The notes below the pieces were generated by a model, which was given only the letters and a program-made list of their open reading frames with translations, was not told the origin of the DNA and did not search any database. The position numbers and the translations under genes were made by a program. Positions 1 to 13,248 of a stretch of 64,000 bases of DNA are shown in pieces. Within the stretch, counting starts at the first letter, position 1; each line of letters opens with the position of its first letter. The stretch is from Medicago truncatula (Eukaryota > Streptophyta > Magnoliopsida > Fabales > Fabaceae): assembly GCF_003473485.1 (NCBI RefSeq), contig NC_053042.1, positions 32,206,762-32,270,761 on the forward strand. The letters run 5' to 3'.

Positions 1-1875
1 ATAATCATAATGAAATAAAAGAAATGATCATAATAAAGTTTTTTATTTTATTTTACTTTTTGGAATCGGAACTATCGATATTGTATTGATGTCTTAACTA
101 TGATTAAGCTCAAGCTTGTTTACTGCTTAAGTAAAATAAATAAGGGAGAAAAGGATAAGAGTATGTATTATCAATATTCTCTTTTTTGGCCAAGTTGATT
201 AGATTTTCTCCTCTGTACCATGGCTTTTTTGTTTGTAATTTTGGCTAGGATATTTGATCTGGTGGTGTGTTCCATTGATGGAGTAGCTTTGGTTTGTAAA
301 CATTGTTTGTTGTATTTTTATTGTCCAATTTTCTAACAAATGATAGGCTCGGTCATTTACATTCCTTTACAGAAGGTGAGTAAAGTTTTCTTGTGAGAGT
401 GTAAGTCTTAACTTTAATAACGATACTAATGTGTGTGAAAGCCTAGATGACATTATGACAATTTAGGAATTTTAACATTTGTTTCGTTTCAATTATTTGT
501 GAGAGTGTAAGTCCCAACTTTAATAACGATATCAATGTGTCTGAAAGCATGGATGGGCGATGACCCTTTCTCGTATTGCACGTATGACTTTTAGGTGCAA
601 GGTTCAAAATGACATCATTAGAGATTCTATCCCACAAAGTTAACCACTATTATATAATCCTAAGTTCATCATCGGTAGATATATTTGCATTAGTTTAGCA
701 AAGAGGTTGAGGAGATTCAAAGAATACTAATCACCTATAAAACTCTAAATAAAACCATTTTATTTATTTCTGCAATCAAATCAACTTGTTTTGTGCAATC
801 AAACAAAACTTATAAACTACCTTCGATGTACAATTTAATTCATAAGTTTAGTAAATTGCCTAATTTAAAATGACAATCTTTGTGAAGACGAAAAACTACT
901 TACTACTTAAAACAGTTTGGCGTGCTTGCCAAATTTGTCACCAATTTTTTTGCATCGTCGCCAATTATTGTTGATCTTTTCAACAAGGCAAATTCTTTTT
1001 ATTTTGCATCGTATGCTGCTTGATGCATTAAGACTGTTGGGGAAGTAAGAGAGCTGACTGACAACATGTCTCTCAATTAATAATACAATTACAAACCACA
1101 AAGCAACTAGGTGAATATCCAAAATAAGAAAGGTGTGATTGATATTGATACTCATGATGCTTTTGCTTACAGGTAATAAAATTCTCAGCAACCAATTGAA
1201 AACCACATCCAAGAAGTTAGAAGCTAATGAAATGGCGCAACTCTTATCGAATGGTCTGATGTATGGTGGTATCCACAAACAAGCTCTTGTCACCAACGCA
1301 TGCTTACCGATTATTTCCGTGTTATTAGAAAAACATGTGAAAATACATGCGACCACATGTTAACCAACAAAGCAACAAGCTTTTGGCAGAAGTAGTAGAA
1401 AGGAACATATGAAGTAATCAATGCAGGGAATTCAGAGTCGAGGCTAGTGGATGATCCTCATGAAGAAGATTAGATTGAAGACGATGAATGAAAATTGGTG
1501 TAAACTGGGTATCTCAACACGGAGACTAATTCATCGGGTATTGTGGGATTTAAATGGGCGGCAGACTCTCCCTAAAAATTTTAACACATTTCTGCATGTC
1601 AAGGCTGGATTCGAACCCCATTAATTTTTTTATTTGCTTTCAAGTCAATTTTTAATTTCAACCAAGATCTCACTTAATATTCTTGATTCATTTTTATGAA
1701 TTACATAACCTTTTCCTTTCAAAAATTTTAAAAAGAATTGTTTTAGCCAATAAAAAAACCACTCTTTCTTTAGTTTTGCTTTTTTTTTTTTGTTGAGAAA
1801 AACCCTAATTCTTTCTTCTCTACCTCGTCCAATTGTTTCCCACTTCTAGTTTTCTTCTCAAAACCAAACCCAACA
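1..1875. other. Intergenic region upstream of NOP14; imperfect direct repeat
   Basis: No convincing gene. A segment of about 57 bp at 391-447 recurs at 497-553 with a few substitutions (period about 106 bp). The stretch around 907-1500 has short open frames on both strands with interrupting stops; it could be decayed mobile-element DNA, but I recognise no domain. Confidence 0.6.
1800..1808 (+). promoter_or_regulatory. Telo-box (AAACCCTAA) in the NOP14 leader
   Basis: The 9-mer AAACCCTAA lies 67 bp before the NOP14 start codon, just after a T-rich run. Telo-boxes near the transcription start are a known feature of plant ribosomal-protein and ribosome-biogenesis genes, so this position in a NOP14 gene is functionally coherent. 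That it is used here is inference. Confidence 0.55.
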
Positions 1876-4800
1876 ATGGCGAAATCATCGAAACGCAGCA
1901 TCGCCAACGGAACCAACAACAACACCACCACCAGCAAGAAGAAGAAGAACAACAAGATGGGTCCCGAAGCGGTAGCCATGAAAGCAAAAGCTCAAAAAAC
2001 AAACAGCAACCCATTCGAGTCAATCTGGTCACGTAGGAAATTCGATGTAATGGGTCAGAAGCGGAAAGGAGATACCAAACGAATGGGGTTGGCACGTTCT
2101 CTTGCTATTGAGAAGAGGAAGAAGACGTTGCTTAAAGAGTATGAACAGAGTACGAAATCTTCCGAGTTTATTGATAGAAGAATTGGTGAGAATGATGAAG
2201 GGCTTGATGATTTTGGTAAAGCTATTTTGAGATCGCAGCGGGAACGTCAGGTAGTAGCTATATTCATATATTTTTTTTACAGCTTATAGCTTAAAAGCTT
2301 ATCATGCTTAATGTATGTTTGCTTTTGCATCCACCAAAATTGACTTTGAGTGAATTGATTCTAGCTAAAAGTGAGTTGAATGGAAACTAGTTTATGTTTA
2401 GATATATTTATGTAGTAAAAGTTAGTTGAACAATAAATTTGAGTGTTAAAATCAATTCTAAAATCAAAAGCTACAAATCCTTGCTTCAAGTAGAACCAAT
2501 TCTACTCAAAAGCAACCAACCTTGTCAGAATCAAGTCTAGAAGTGGAACCAAACATACACTTATTTGAGCTTATCTACCGGTATAAATGTTTGTGGGATA
2601 ACTTATGAAAACAATTTATAACATGTTCATAAGAATGTTTTCAGCTTATTTCCGTAAGTTTCCCAAGATAACAGTTTATAGCTTATACGGAAACTAATTG
2701 ACTTCATTTTATCTTGTATAATAGAAAAAGCTTATAAGAAAACAAATTGACTTTATTTTATCTTGTATAATAGAAATATCTTATTTGATAAGCGCTTATA
2801 TGATAAGTGCTTATGCTATGCATGAGCTTCAAAACAAGCTATTTATCCAATCAGGGCAATAATATAGTTAAATTATTTTGTATAAGCTATAAGTTGTTTT
2901 CATAACATATCTCGGGGTAATTGATGTAAATAATCTGAAAACAGGTTATGAACAATGTCATAAGATGTTTCCAAATAGTCTCACAAAGCTTATGCCAATA
3001 TATAAACTCTAATAAGCCAATCCAAACAGGTCCTAAACTTTATTCAAAAAAAAAAAAAAAAACAGGTCCTAAAGTGATTGTTTGATTCTATTTTTGTTAC
3101 TAGTTTTTAAAATCACAAGCATTATCTGTTATCGTTTTGAGTTTAATGGGAATGCCCTTTCAATCAACATCCAACAAGAATTTATCTTGCAACATAAACC
3201 TGCATATCTGCTTTGTAACCAAATTTAAAAAATACATGCAAATACTTGATTCTCATTGCGCATTAGTATAAAACTATAAAGTAAGAAATTTTCAGTTTTA
3301 ATTTTTTGTTAACTAAGAACTGTTTCTGAAAAGAGAATTGAAACAGTCTTTAATTTTGAATTTTTGTCCTCGAAAATTTTGTGAATTAATGATTGTTTTA
3401 TGGTTGTTGAAATTGTAGTTGAATGTGAAATCGAGTAAGAAAAGCAAGTATCACTTGTCAGAAGAAGATGATGATGAATTTGAAGGAATTGATGGTCTTG
3501 GAAGGGATGACTTTGAAGATGAGATGCTTGGGGAAGATGATGATGAAACTGATGGTACGTAGAATTCATATTAGTTTCTGTTTACCTAATATAACATGTT
3601 AATGGTTTATTTGCTGATTGGAACTTGGATGTTTTGAACTCTAATTAGCTATTGGATGCCTGATAATTTGATAATTAACTTGGATGATTAATTAGCTATT
3701 GAGCTCTACATACATACCATGTTTATACTGTTTGTTTTAGCTGTCTTCTATTTTGCTCTATCTTGAAGTTTTATTTGTGTGCCTGTTGTGTTATTTTTGT
3801 AATGTAAGTTATGTTGAATATTGATTTTGCAGATATTTCAGATTTGGGCCGGCGTCATAATGCTCATGGTATGCATAGTCCAGGGGAAGCTGGCCTAGCT
3901 GATGGTGGGGAAAATGTAAGGCCTGTTATGCTGTCAATGATGGCTCCCTTACTATTTTCTTATATATATTTTTCTTCTATTACTGTGACTTTAGGGAAGC
4001 ATTATGAATCATGAGTGCTTTCTGTAATCTACCAGTTATTTCTGTTTCAGTGACTATAGGTAATCTTGTCTCGATATCAATTCCTTTTTAAATTTTTCAC
4101 AAATGTCACTTTATTTAAAATGCTTTGAAGCTGTTTCTGACTGGTGACTTATCCTACAGAGACATAAAACCAAGAAGGAAGTGATGAACGAAGTTATTGC
4201 AAAAAGCAAGTTTTACAAGGTGTGCGATATTTCTTAAATCAGGGCTCTGTTAGTTTATTTGTCTTCTACAACTTGTTCACTTTCTTTTCTTTCACTCTAA
4301 TATTTTCCAGGCTGAAAAAGCAAAAGAAAAGGAAAAAGATGAAGACCTGCTGGAAGGATTAGATAAGGACTTCACTTCTCTGGCTCATTCCGAGGCCTTG
4401 TTGGCTCTGACTGAACCAAACAAGATGAAAGCTTTGAAGGCTCTGGTGAACAGTAGTATTTCAAATGAAAAAAGTGATAAAGATAGCTTGTCTGCTAAAC
4501 GGACAATGAATAATTCTGTCCAGGTACCATTATTTATCCTCGAGGGATTCTTCTTGCCCTGATATCTTCTTTTTATAAGAACATCCTATATTCCAAATTT
4601 CTCTTTATGGCAGGAAAAGCCAGATGAATATGACCAACTTGTCAGACAAATGGGATTTGAAATGCGTGCTCGTCCTTCAGATAGGCTGAAGACAACGGAA
4701 GAGATTGCTCAGGAGGAAAGAGAACGTCTAGAGGAGTTGGAGGTATGATAACATGACTTTTAGATATAAGTTTGTTATTATACAATTAATAAATTACTTT

Positions 4801-7800
4801 TAGTATTTTATCACATTTTTTAAACATTAACTGATCTCCAATCTTGGTTGTATATCTGAGCTTCGTTTTAAGATGGTTTAGATGACTTGTTTTGGCCAAA
4901 GTGTATAAACTGGGATGAACCCAAAACTACCTAGCTTAATGTAGGATTGATGTTCATATTTTATTGTAATATGTATAGTGTACTAATGTTGACAACGAGT
5001 GAGCCTCGGCAATGCCGTCACTTGCAGGGTTGTTGGCTTGTAACCCTGTGGATCTTGGTGATAGTCATGAAAATGGGCCCGCTGCACATGGGAGTAAAAT
5101 TGTGGAAATACTTATTTTTTATGAGTCAGATACTTAATACTTTTATCCATAATTTCAGAAAAAACGGCAGAAGAGAATGGCCGCTGCTGAAGATTCGAGT
5201 GAAGAAGACGATGAAGAATCAGAAAAGCCATCAAAAGAGAAACCAAGATCTCTCTCTGGTGATGACCTTGGAGATTCCTTCTCTGTCGATGAAGAAACTA
5301 TGACTAAAAAGGGTTGGGTTGATGAGATTCTTGAGAGAAGAGATGAGGAGGAGGGTTCTTCTAGTGAAGATGATGATGGTGAAGATTCTGATGATTCGGA
5401 AAGGTCTGAAGATTCTGGTGAAGGATCTGAGGGTGATCTTGATGAAAACGATAAGAATACTACTTTGAAAGATTGGGAACAGAGTGATGATGATGATATC
5501 AGTGCAGGTTCAGAAGGTGAAGATGATGATATCAGTGCTGGTTCAGAAGATGAAGATGATGACGAGGACGAAGAAAGTGCTGCAGAAGAAGTTGATAAGG
5601 TAAAAGGATTGAATGTTGGGATTCATAAAAAAGCAAAGAGAAATGATTCTGTTGAAAGTGTAAAGGGAGATAATGGTTCTTCAGATACCAAGAAGATAGT
5701 CATTGGAGGGAAAATGTCGAAAGAGTTAGAGATTCCTTATATAATTGAAGCTCCGAAGACCTTTGAAGAATTATGTTCACTGGTGGATAAACGTTCAAAT
5801 TCTGACACTATCTTAATCATCAATCGGATACGGAAAAGCAATCCGATCACACTTGCTGCAGAAAATCGAAAGAAAGTACAAGTAAGAAACTTATATTTAT
5901 ATTAACTAATTGTTTTGATCCATATCTCCTTGGTGCTTGTATTCATGTTTACTAAATCCACCGACTGTTTTACACGAGAAGTGTGATCTCTTGGACTTTT
6001 CAACCCGAGTTTTAACTGTTATATTGAACTTTTTTGTGGCATTTTTGACAATCATTGAAAAATCTTTATTTCAATTTCTAAAATTGCTGTCAAACTATAT
6101 TCCATTTACAATTTTGCTGGTGCTACAATTATTCCCTATAGGAGACTGTTTACTGTTGCTTCATACCTACTGCTCCCCTGTTTTTTTTCTTTTTCTAGGA
6201 GACTGCTCCCCTGTTATTTTTCTTTTTGGAGGAGACTGCTCCCCTGCTTAACAACCAATAAAATACAAGAAAACATTTTGTAATAAAGAACATCTGAATA
6301 ATCCCATTATATAGCACCTAAAACTAATTAAAACAAGTTCTAACTCATTAGATTGATATAATTTAGTTAATAGAGGCTGGTTATGTTGTCATTGATGTAT
6401 TGCATGGTTTAATTTGAAAAAGTTCATGGAGTGTAAAGAAGTATGTAGAAAGCACGTGCCTGTGGTTGTTTGCATTCTTTTGTAGCCCAATCCAGTTTGC
6501 AATACTCAGATTTAATAGACTAATTTGCTTAGTTGGTTAATGAACGACTCTCTTACATTCTGTTCCTAAATATTTTATGAGGCACTTGTGCTCATGATTT
6601 TTGTACTTCTAATTATATGTATTTATAACCTTATTTCTCTTTTCAGGTATTTTATGGAGTATTATTGCAGTATTTTGCTGTTTTGGCAAATAAGAAAATG
6701 TTGAACGTTGAATTGATTAACATGCTAGTGAAACCATTGATTGAGATGAGTACAGAAATCCCATACTTTGCTGCAATATGTGCTCGTCGCAGAATAGAAA
6801 TCACTAGAAAGCAATTTGTTGAGAGTATAAAAAACGCAGGTCAGAATGAATTTAACTTGAATACTTTCCGTCTCTGCCTTAACTTTTATCAAGAACTATG
6901 AATTGGTAGATGTTTAAGCAGCAAATGATGTAAAATTCTTCTGCTATCACAGAAAGTAGCAGTTGGCCTTCTTCAAAGACGCTGTGTCTCTTGCGATTGT
7001 GGTCCATGGTATTTCCATGTTCCGATTTTAGACATCCAGTTATGACTCCTGTGATACTATTGATGTGCGAATATCTGATGCGTTGCCCAATAACATCTGG
7101 CCGTGATATTGCCATTGGTTCTTTCTTATGTTCTATGCTTCTCTCTGTAAGTACCTCGTGTGGCAAGTTACTTTCTCGTTTTATACTTTTAAATTTTTTA
7201 TAGGCCAAATATCTTCTGCGGTCCTTTAAGTTAGACGTTTATAACAAATAAGTCCTTTAAGTTTTTTGTTCAAATTGGTCCTCTAAGTTTTGTTCTGTTA
7301 CAAATTAGTTCTTTAAGTCGTATGATATTTACACTGTTACCCATTTTTTCAACCAACTTTGTTAAACAGTGCTTATGGATCATTTAACATTAAGGTGGTA
7401 GGTCTAAACGTGCTTTCCTTATTAAACATGATTACTTACGCACATTTTATTCTTCTAATTTTTGAATTGAAGCCTAATTTTACATATAAATATTTCATTA
7501 ATAGTATTATAAATCAAGTGTTCGATCAATTTCATTTCAAATCAAAACTGTATATTACACCTATGAACCCTAGTTGGACATGCCAACTTAAGATTAAATG
7601 TCCACATGCACACTTTTTAACTGGGTTTGATGAAAATATGATAATGGTGCAGATATTTTATGACTTAAAAGGACCAATTTGTAACAAAAAAGCTTAAAGG
7701 ACTAACTTGTTATAAACATCTAACTTAAAGGACTGCAGATGGTATTTGGCCCTTTTTTTTTTTTATGTTATCACCATTCACCAATAAGGATCTGATGAAA

Positions 7801-10543
7801 GCATGTCTGATTTCTACCATTAAAAAGTGGCATCCTACCAATTCTTTATGTAAATCTATAAGCTTGATTTGTTTCTACTAATGAATTTAGCCTCTGGTCT
7901 CTGCTTTCTAAGATCTTTTTTATTGGTGATTAAATCTGCTTTCTATGCTGTTCACTAATAGCCTTTGACCTATGTTTTTCATTGATGGCATTTACATACC
8001 TTGTTCACACAATGAATATAAAACGCAGGTATTTAAACAGTCACGAAAGTTCTGTCCAGAACCAATAGTATTTATTCAAACTTTGCTGCTAGCAACCACT
8101 GAAAGTAAACATATATCATGCGAAAATTCTCAGGTATGATTTTGTCATTGATCATTTGCAGTTGAAATCCTATGTGTGTACGTTCTTGTTTGTTTCCATG
8201 CTCATATGTTTGTATTTATTTATGTATGGTGAATACTAACCTCCTCATCTTGTGTGTTAGCGTCTTCCAAACTTAGTTGGATGAGATGACACATGTTTCA
8301 TAGAAAACCAAATTCCTTAACACTAGTGCTAATCATTGTTGTCGAACAAACTGGTGCTGCTTGGTGAGAAATGTCAATCATTTTCTTGTATATTCTACTG
8401 GCACCCCTTTTATCTTTTTCGTTAGTGTTGTCATGTGTACTAACCTATACTATGTATACTATAAAAATTAAAAATAGCCAGTAGAAAAAGAAAATGCTGT
8501 TTACGGAAGCAAATAATGAGGAAAGGTGCATTGTCTTATTGTGGGAAAAATATCCTCTTTGATTTGCTTGCTGAATTCTCTCATTTGTACCTTACTACCT
8601 AATCTCTGCTTAACCTACGTCTCTAATGGAAATTTTGCTAAGGAGAAACTAATTACTGAAAAAGGGGAGCAGAGCCAGGCTGTGCAAGGTTTAAATGGGA
8701 TAAGATTTTAGAATATTAAATCGGGTTAGTTTTTTTTTTTTTTTTTTTTTTGAAGAAATAATCGGGTTAGTTTTTTTTTTTTTTTTAAGAAACAATCGGG
8801 TTAGTTTTTGGGAATTTGGTTTTGAAGAAATGATGAATATCAAACTAATTTGGTTTTATAAACATAATATTAATGATATGGACTTCTGGTCATATGATGA
8901 ATTTTATAATAAGTTCATTCTACAAAATTTATTGACTATTGAATGATGTATCTTTGATAAGTTGATTCAACTTTTCTTGTGACAGTGTATTCTATATTGA
9001 TTTTTTACGCTTCGCTGTAGCCAAGACCTCGCACTTAATATTAAAAAAACTGTTCCAAATATACAACCTAATTAACTTTTACCCCAACAAATTGTGTTTC
9101 ATTACATGAAGTGATGTCCGAAAAAAAAAAAAGAGGATGAAGGGATGAATGTTTCATAAAACCTTTCATTGGATGAAAAACAGTGTATCCTACCTTTAAT
9201 GTTGTTTTGAAACGTGCAAGTCTGTCTATGTGTTTCCCTTAAAATACAGATAAGATATTTCTTTGCTTGTAGTCTGTACCTTTAAGTTCACAAAAAACTC
9301 TTCGCTTTCTTGTATTTGAGGTTTGCTCGAGTAATTCTGTAACCTTAGCTGGTTCCTGCATGATATTATATATCATGCATATGTTGCTGTACTTCATGAT
9401 GGCACCAGAATGTTATGGTTGGATAATGAGTGACCATATTGTTTGTTTTCTGCCAGTTATATCATCTTATGGAACTGAAAGATCTCAAGCCACTATTGCG
9501 CATTAATGAGGAAGTAGACAAGATTAGCACTTTGAATTTCTTTAAGTTAATAAACATGCCTGAAGACTCTCCATTCTTCACTACTGACAGTTTCAGGTAA
9601 ACCAATTTATTACCACCTTTTTTGCAAGAAAAATGTTACTACCATGATATTTTGTAGTCAATCTTCGTATTTGAATTTGAACAAAGAAAATAGCAGCGGG
9701 GTATTGTTTTATCTTGATTTGTACTGTCAAGAGCCTGCCATTTATATTTGTTATCATAGCTATGATCTTATAACTGATATGGATGCAGCGAATGTTGAGG
9801 CTTATCTTTAGAGCATTGATCGATGAAATGTTTTTCAAATACTGTGGTTTCATATATCTATTCTAATTATGATTTTTCGATTACAGGGCTAGTGTATTAG
9901 TTACCTCTGTTGAAACCCTACAAGGATATATCAATGCCTATGATAACTTGAGTTCGTTCCCAGAAATATTTTTACCAATTTTGAGATTACTACTTGAGAT
10001 AGCTGAACAGAAAAATATGCCAAATGCATTACGGGATAAAATTAAAGATGTGGCTGAGCTGATTAAGTTGAAAGTGGATGAACATCATACTTTGAGGCGA
10101 CCACTTCAAATGCGGAAACAAAAGCTAGTTCCAATCAAATTACTGAATCCTAAGTTTGAGGAAAAGTAAGTCCTTCCGTTTTCCATGTTTCAATTCGGTA
10201 ATATGTTTTCTTAGCCAGTCAGATCAGAAAGGGAACTCGAGTTGAGCACTAATGACATTTTTTTTTCTCTTGATGCAGCTATGTTAAGGGTAGAGATTAT
10301 GATCCAGACCGTGTGCGAGCTGAAAGAAAAAAATTGAAGAGAGAGGTGAGGCGTGAAGCTAAAGGGGCTGCTCGTGAAATACGTAAAGACAACTACTTCT
10401 TGCTTGATGTGAAGGAAAAAGAAAGGTCTTTAATGGAGAAAACAAGAGCTGAGAAGTATGGAAGGACTAAAGCTTTCCTTCAAGAGCAAGAACATGCTTT
10501 CAAATCTGGACAACTAGGAAAAGGGAAGAAGAGAAGTAGATAA
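1876..10543 (+). CDS. NOP14: Nucleolar protein 14 (Nop14-like), 13 exons, 964 aa
   Basis: Component of the small-subunit processome, needed for nucleolar 18S rRNA maturation and 40S assembly. Exons: 1876-2250, 3419-3554, 3833-3915, 4160-4219, 4311-4523, 4614-4742, 5159-5881, 6647-6839, 6953-7146, 8029-8133, 9457-9596, 9887-10165, 10279-10543. All junctions are GT-AG, and phases add up to 2895 nt ending in TAA. The N-terminus is basic, followed by the family hallmark NPFESIWSRRKFDVMGQKRK (about residues 46-65) and SLAIEKRKKTLLKEYEQ. Residues about 337-480 (exon 7) are a long Asp/Glu/Ser-rich tract with a repeated DDDISAGSE unit. The C-terminal half carries conserved Nop14 blocks such as PVILLMCEYLMRCPITSGRD, and the protein ends in a Lys/Arg-rich tail typical of nucleolar proteins. 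Intron 1 (1.2 kb) and intron 9 carry MITE-like insertions. Family assignment is very secure; minor splice variants are possible. Confidence 0.95.
2276..3065. repeat. MITE-like and AT-rich repeat block in NOP14 intron 1
   Basis: The intron holds a segment of about 245 bp (2312-2557) whose ends are inverted (TGTATGTTTG at the left, CAAACATACA at the right). It is followed by sequence rich in the word AGCTTATAAG and its complement, ending near an AAGCCAATCCAAACAGGTCC motif and an A-run. The terminal motifs suggest nested MITEs; I could not fix target-site duplications. Confidence 0.45.
7203..7751. mobile_element. TIR element (MITE) in NOP14 intron 9
   Basis: The left end (GGCCAAATATCTTCTGCGGT) and the reverse complement of the right end agree over about 60 bp with few differences, giving long terminal inverted repeats around about 430 bp of AT-rich interior. 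The arms repeat the word GTCCTTTAAGTT. Both flanks are T-rich, so the target-site duplication is ambiguous. It lies wholly inside the intron and does not touch splice sites. Confidence 0.75.
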
Positions 10544-11655
10544 ATCGATATGAATTAATGTTAAAACTTGTGGGGCTTTTCTTGCAATTGTAATATTAAT
10601 CAATTTTGTGCAATCGTTTTTTGAATACTAATGTTGGTTAAAGAGACTAGAACATCAGTTTTTCGATCCCCACATATTATTTGAAGGAGAGAAACACAAT
10701 GGTCCATTACTTTGTAAGTGACTATCAATTTTGTTCTTGAGAATATGATTATTTCAACTTTAGTCACTGGCACTTTTAAATGTATCTCAAATTCATCCTT
10801 CTAAACACCAAGGATGTTTATGTGTCTGTTAAGTACTCCCTCTGACCCTAAATATAAGAGAACATTCTTTATAAACTTAGATGAAAGACTGTGTGGGAAA
10901 CCAAAGTTTGCATTCTGTCAAGTTGCTCTATGTTTATGTAAGAGAAATATATAAAAATTGTCACAAAATAGTCGTATAAATATTTTTTAAAGACAAAAGC
11001 CTGCTACATATGCATCCAGTAGTTTGACTTTGAGGTCAACACAAACATATCCCATGACTCTATGTTCCCTCTTTGCCATTGGAAAATGGTAAGCATTTAA
11101 ACTTGCCAATACTCTCATCATCATCATCATCCTTCCTTCAATCAATCCCGTCCTTCCACGTGGCATCAAATGATAATATCACTCGTACTCTACACTATTC
11201 TCATCAATTACTTCCATACCATATCATGATTGAGATGATATTCTTATTTTTTTTCATGGAAACGCAGAGAGGACCACTTTATTATTTGCATGGAGATCCA
11301 AAGTATAAATGGCTTCCTCCTTTTGTTTGTTAATACAAATGGCTTCCTTTGGTTTAACAACAATCGTAAATTTTTTTTAGAAAAATAAATTTTTTATATG
11401 TAATGTTTCACTTAGAACTCGGATTGCCGGTTCTACATTTTATCATGTTGTTTGTAGGTAGTGGATCTAAAGTTAGATTACTTTCACCTTATTGCTTTTG
11501 TTTAGAAAGATATAATTGGATAAATAATTTAACTAACCACTTTTTCATTAAGTGTTCATTACATAAGAGTTATATATAAAAGTACATTTATATCTATAAT
11601 AAGGAGGCATAGAAAACTTATACATAATATTTGGAACCCCACACTTTTTGTATCT
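10544..11655. other. Intergenic region 3' of NOP14; partial Stowaway-like end
   Basis: No gene seen. At about 10836-10862 the sequence resembles the CTCCCTCYG terminus and TAAATATAAG subterminal motif of plant Stowaway-type MITEs. I find no matching opposite end, so it would be a truncated copy. A short CATCAT run lies near 11116. Confidence 0.4.
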
Positions 11656-11664
11656 TTGAAATTC

Positions 11665-12522
11665 GAGTAAATAGTCAATTACCCCTTGAAATTGTAAGTT
11701 TCGTCAATTACCCCCTTGAAATTAACAAAACGTCAATTACCCCACTGAAATTGCACAACGTTAATCAATTTACCCCCTCCGTCAAATTCTTCTGTCAGTG
11801 AACATGAAGTTTTACAAATACCCCCCTGAAGTTTTGCACTTATGTGCAAAATGCCCTCCAAACTTAAAAATTTATGTTTTTTTTTCTTATCTTGATTCAA
11901 AAGATATTAAAGACAAACAATTAACAATTAACAATTAACTTTAATATTTAAGCTTAAAATAAGAATATATCCTCTAAAAATAACGCATAATTAACAACTT
12001 CATATTACTTTAACAAAATGCATGTTTAGTTCAATTTTTAAGATAAAATAATTTTATTCAAACTTATCTTAAGAAACTGTTAGAATTAATTATTCATGAG
12101 GAATGAGTGTCTCTAGCTTACTTTGTTGTGAATTGGCGTGTCTCTATCTAAATAAGTCATAATTTATGGAGAATTGAACAACCAAATGGCATAACATAAA
12201 CAAAATAAAATAACAGACCCCTTTAAGAATGAAAGAGCCATGTAAAGTATTAAAGTTAACCGTTAATTGCTTGTCTTTAATATCTTTGAGTTAAGGATAA
12301 GAAAAAAATATATAAATTTTCAAGTTCAGGGGGCATTTTGCACATAACTGTAAAACTTCAAGGGGGTATTTGCAAAACGTCATGTTTACTAACAGAAAAA
12401 TTTGACGGAGGGGTTAAATTGATTAATGTTGTGCAATTTCAGGGAGGTAATTGACATTTTGTTAATTTTAAGGGGGTAATTGACGAAACTTACAATTTCA
12501 GGGAGTAATTGACTATTTACTC
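11665..12522. mobile_element. MULE-like non-autonomous element, 858 bp, perfect 9-bp TSD
   Basis: The element is bounded by identical 9-bp duplications TTGAAATTC at 11656-11664 and 12523-12531. It begins GAGTAAATAGTCAATTAC, and its right end is the inverse. The inverted arms are long (about 250-290 bp each), built from repeats of CAATTACCCC / GGGGTAATTG. The AT-rich middle has no coding potential. A 9-bp TSD with long TIRs is the signature of Mutator-like elements. Confidence 0.88.
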
Positions 12523-12666
12523 TTGAAATTCACATGACAATCAAACATTTTTCTAATGAGCTTGTTCGTGACTTTGAAATGCTATAAATGAATAGGAGAG
12601 CTCTTCATTTGTTTTTGTTAAACTTGATGCCAATTGAGATGCTCCTGGGTTGGCAAGGCTAGCCTT

Positions 12667-13240
12667 TAGGCATGGCAATGAGGCGGGGTGGGGACGGGTT
12701 TTACCTTCCCCGTCCCCATACCCGATTCTCATATACTTACCCGTTACCCGACCCATACCCAACGGGAATGAGAAATTGAATCCCATCCCCGTCCCCGACG
12801 GGTTCGGGTATCCCCGCCCCATCCCTGTCCCCGCATTGAATAATTTTTTTAGTAAAAAATATAAGTTTTTTTTGCATCCCCAAGAGCAACGTTGTAATAC
12901 ATTGTCCAACAATAAGCTCACTTTCACATTTGTTAGACAAAATTATTTAGTTGATCCTTTAAATATCAATGGTAGTTTTTATTAACATGACAATTATCAA
13001 ACAAAATAACATAACATATCAACATAAAATAGTTTTTTTACATTTGGGACGGGTTTGGGTATGGGTTCGGGGTGGGTACCTATATACCCGTTACCCGTCC
13101 CATACCCGTGTTTCGAGATCGGGGAAAACTCATACCCATACCCATACCCATACCCAAATCCAATCAAAACAGGGAAAACCCGTCAAATTGGATTTGGTTC
13201 GGGTGGGTAACCACGGATATGAGTTTTGTTGACATGCCTA
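12667..13240. mobile_element. hAT-like non-autonomous element, 574 bp, perfect 8-bp TSD
   Basis: Flanked by CTAGCCTT at 12659-12666 and 13241-13248. Termini are TAGGCATGGCAA and the inverse TTGACATGCCTA (one mismatch in 12). An 8-bp TSD and short TIRs are the hAT hallmark. The subterminal regions are dense in CCCGT / ACGGG words and imperfect CCCATA repeats, including a short tandem array around 13133-13156, possible transposase-binding clusters. It has no transposase; the open frames across it are low-complexity. Confidence 0.88.
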
Positions 13241-13248
13241 CTAGCCTT

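Noticed and set aside
907-1356. 149-codon minus-strand frame upstream of NOP14
   Set aside because: No ATG-supported domain, overlapping open frame on the other strand, and composition like decayed repeat DNA.
6840-6901. NOP14 ending at the TGA after 6899 (reading through after exon 8)
   Set aside because: A donor at 6840 and acceptor at 6952 restore phase and join the conserved WPSSKTLCLLRLWS block, so the extension is intronic.
6879-7208. 109-codon minus-strand frame
   Set aside because: It is the antisense shadow of NOP14 exon 9, whose sense frame is conserved.
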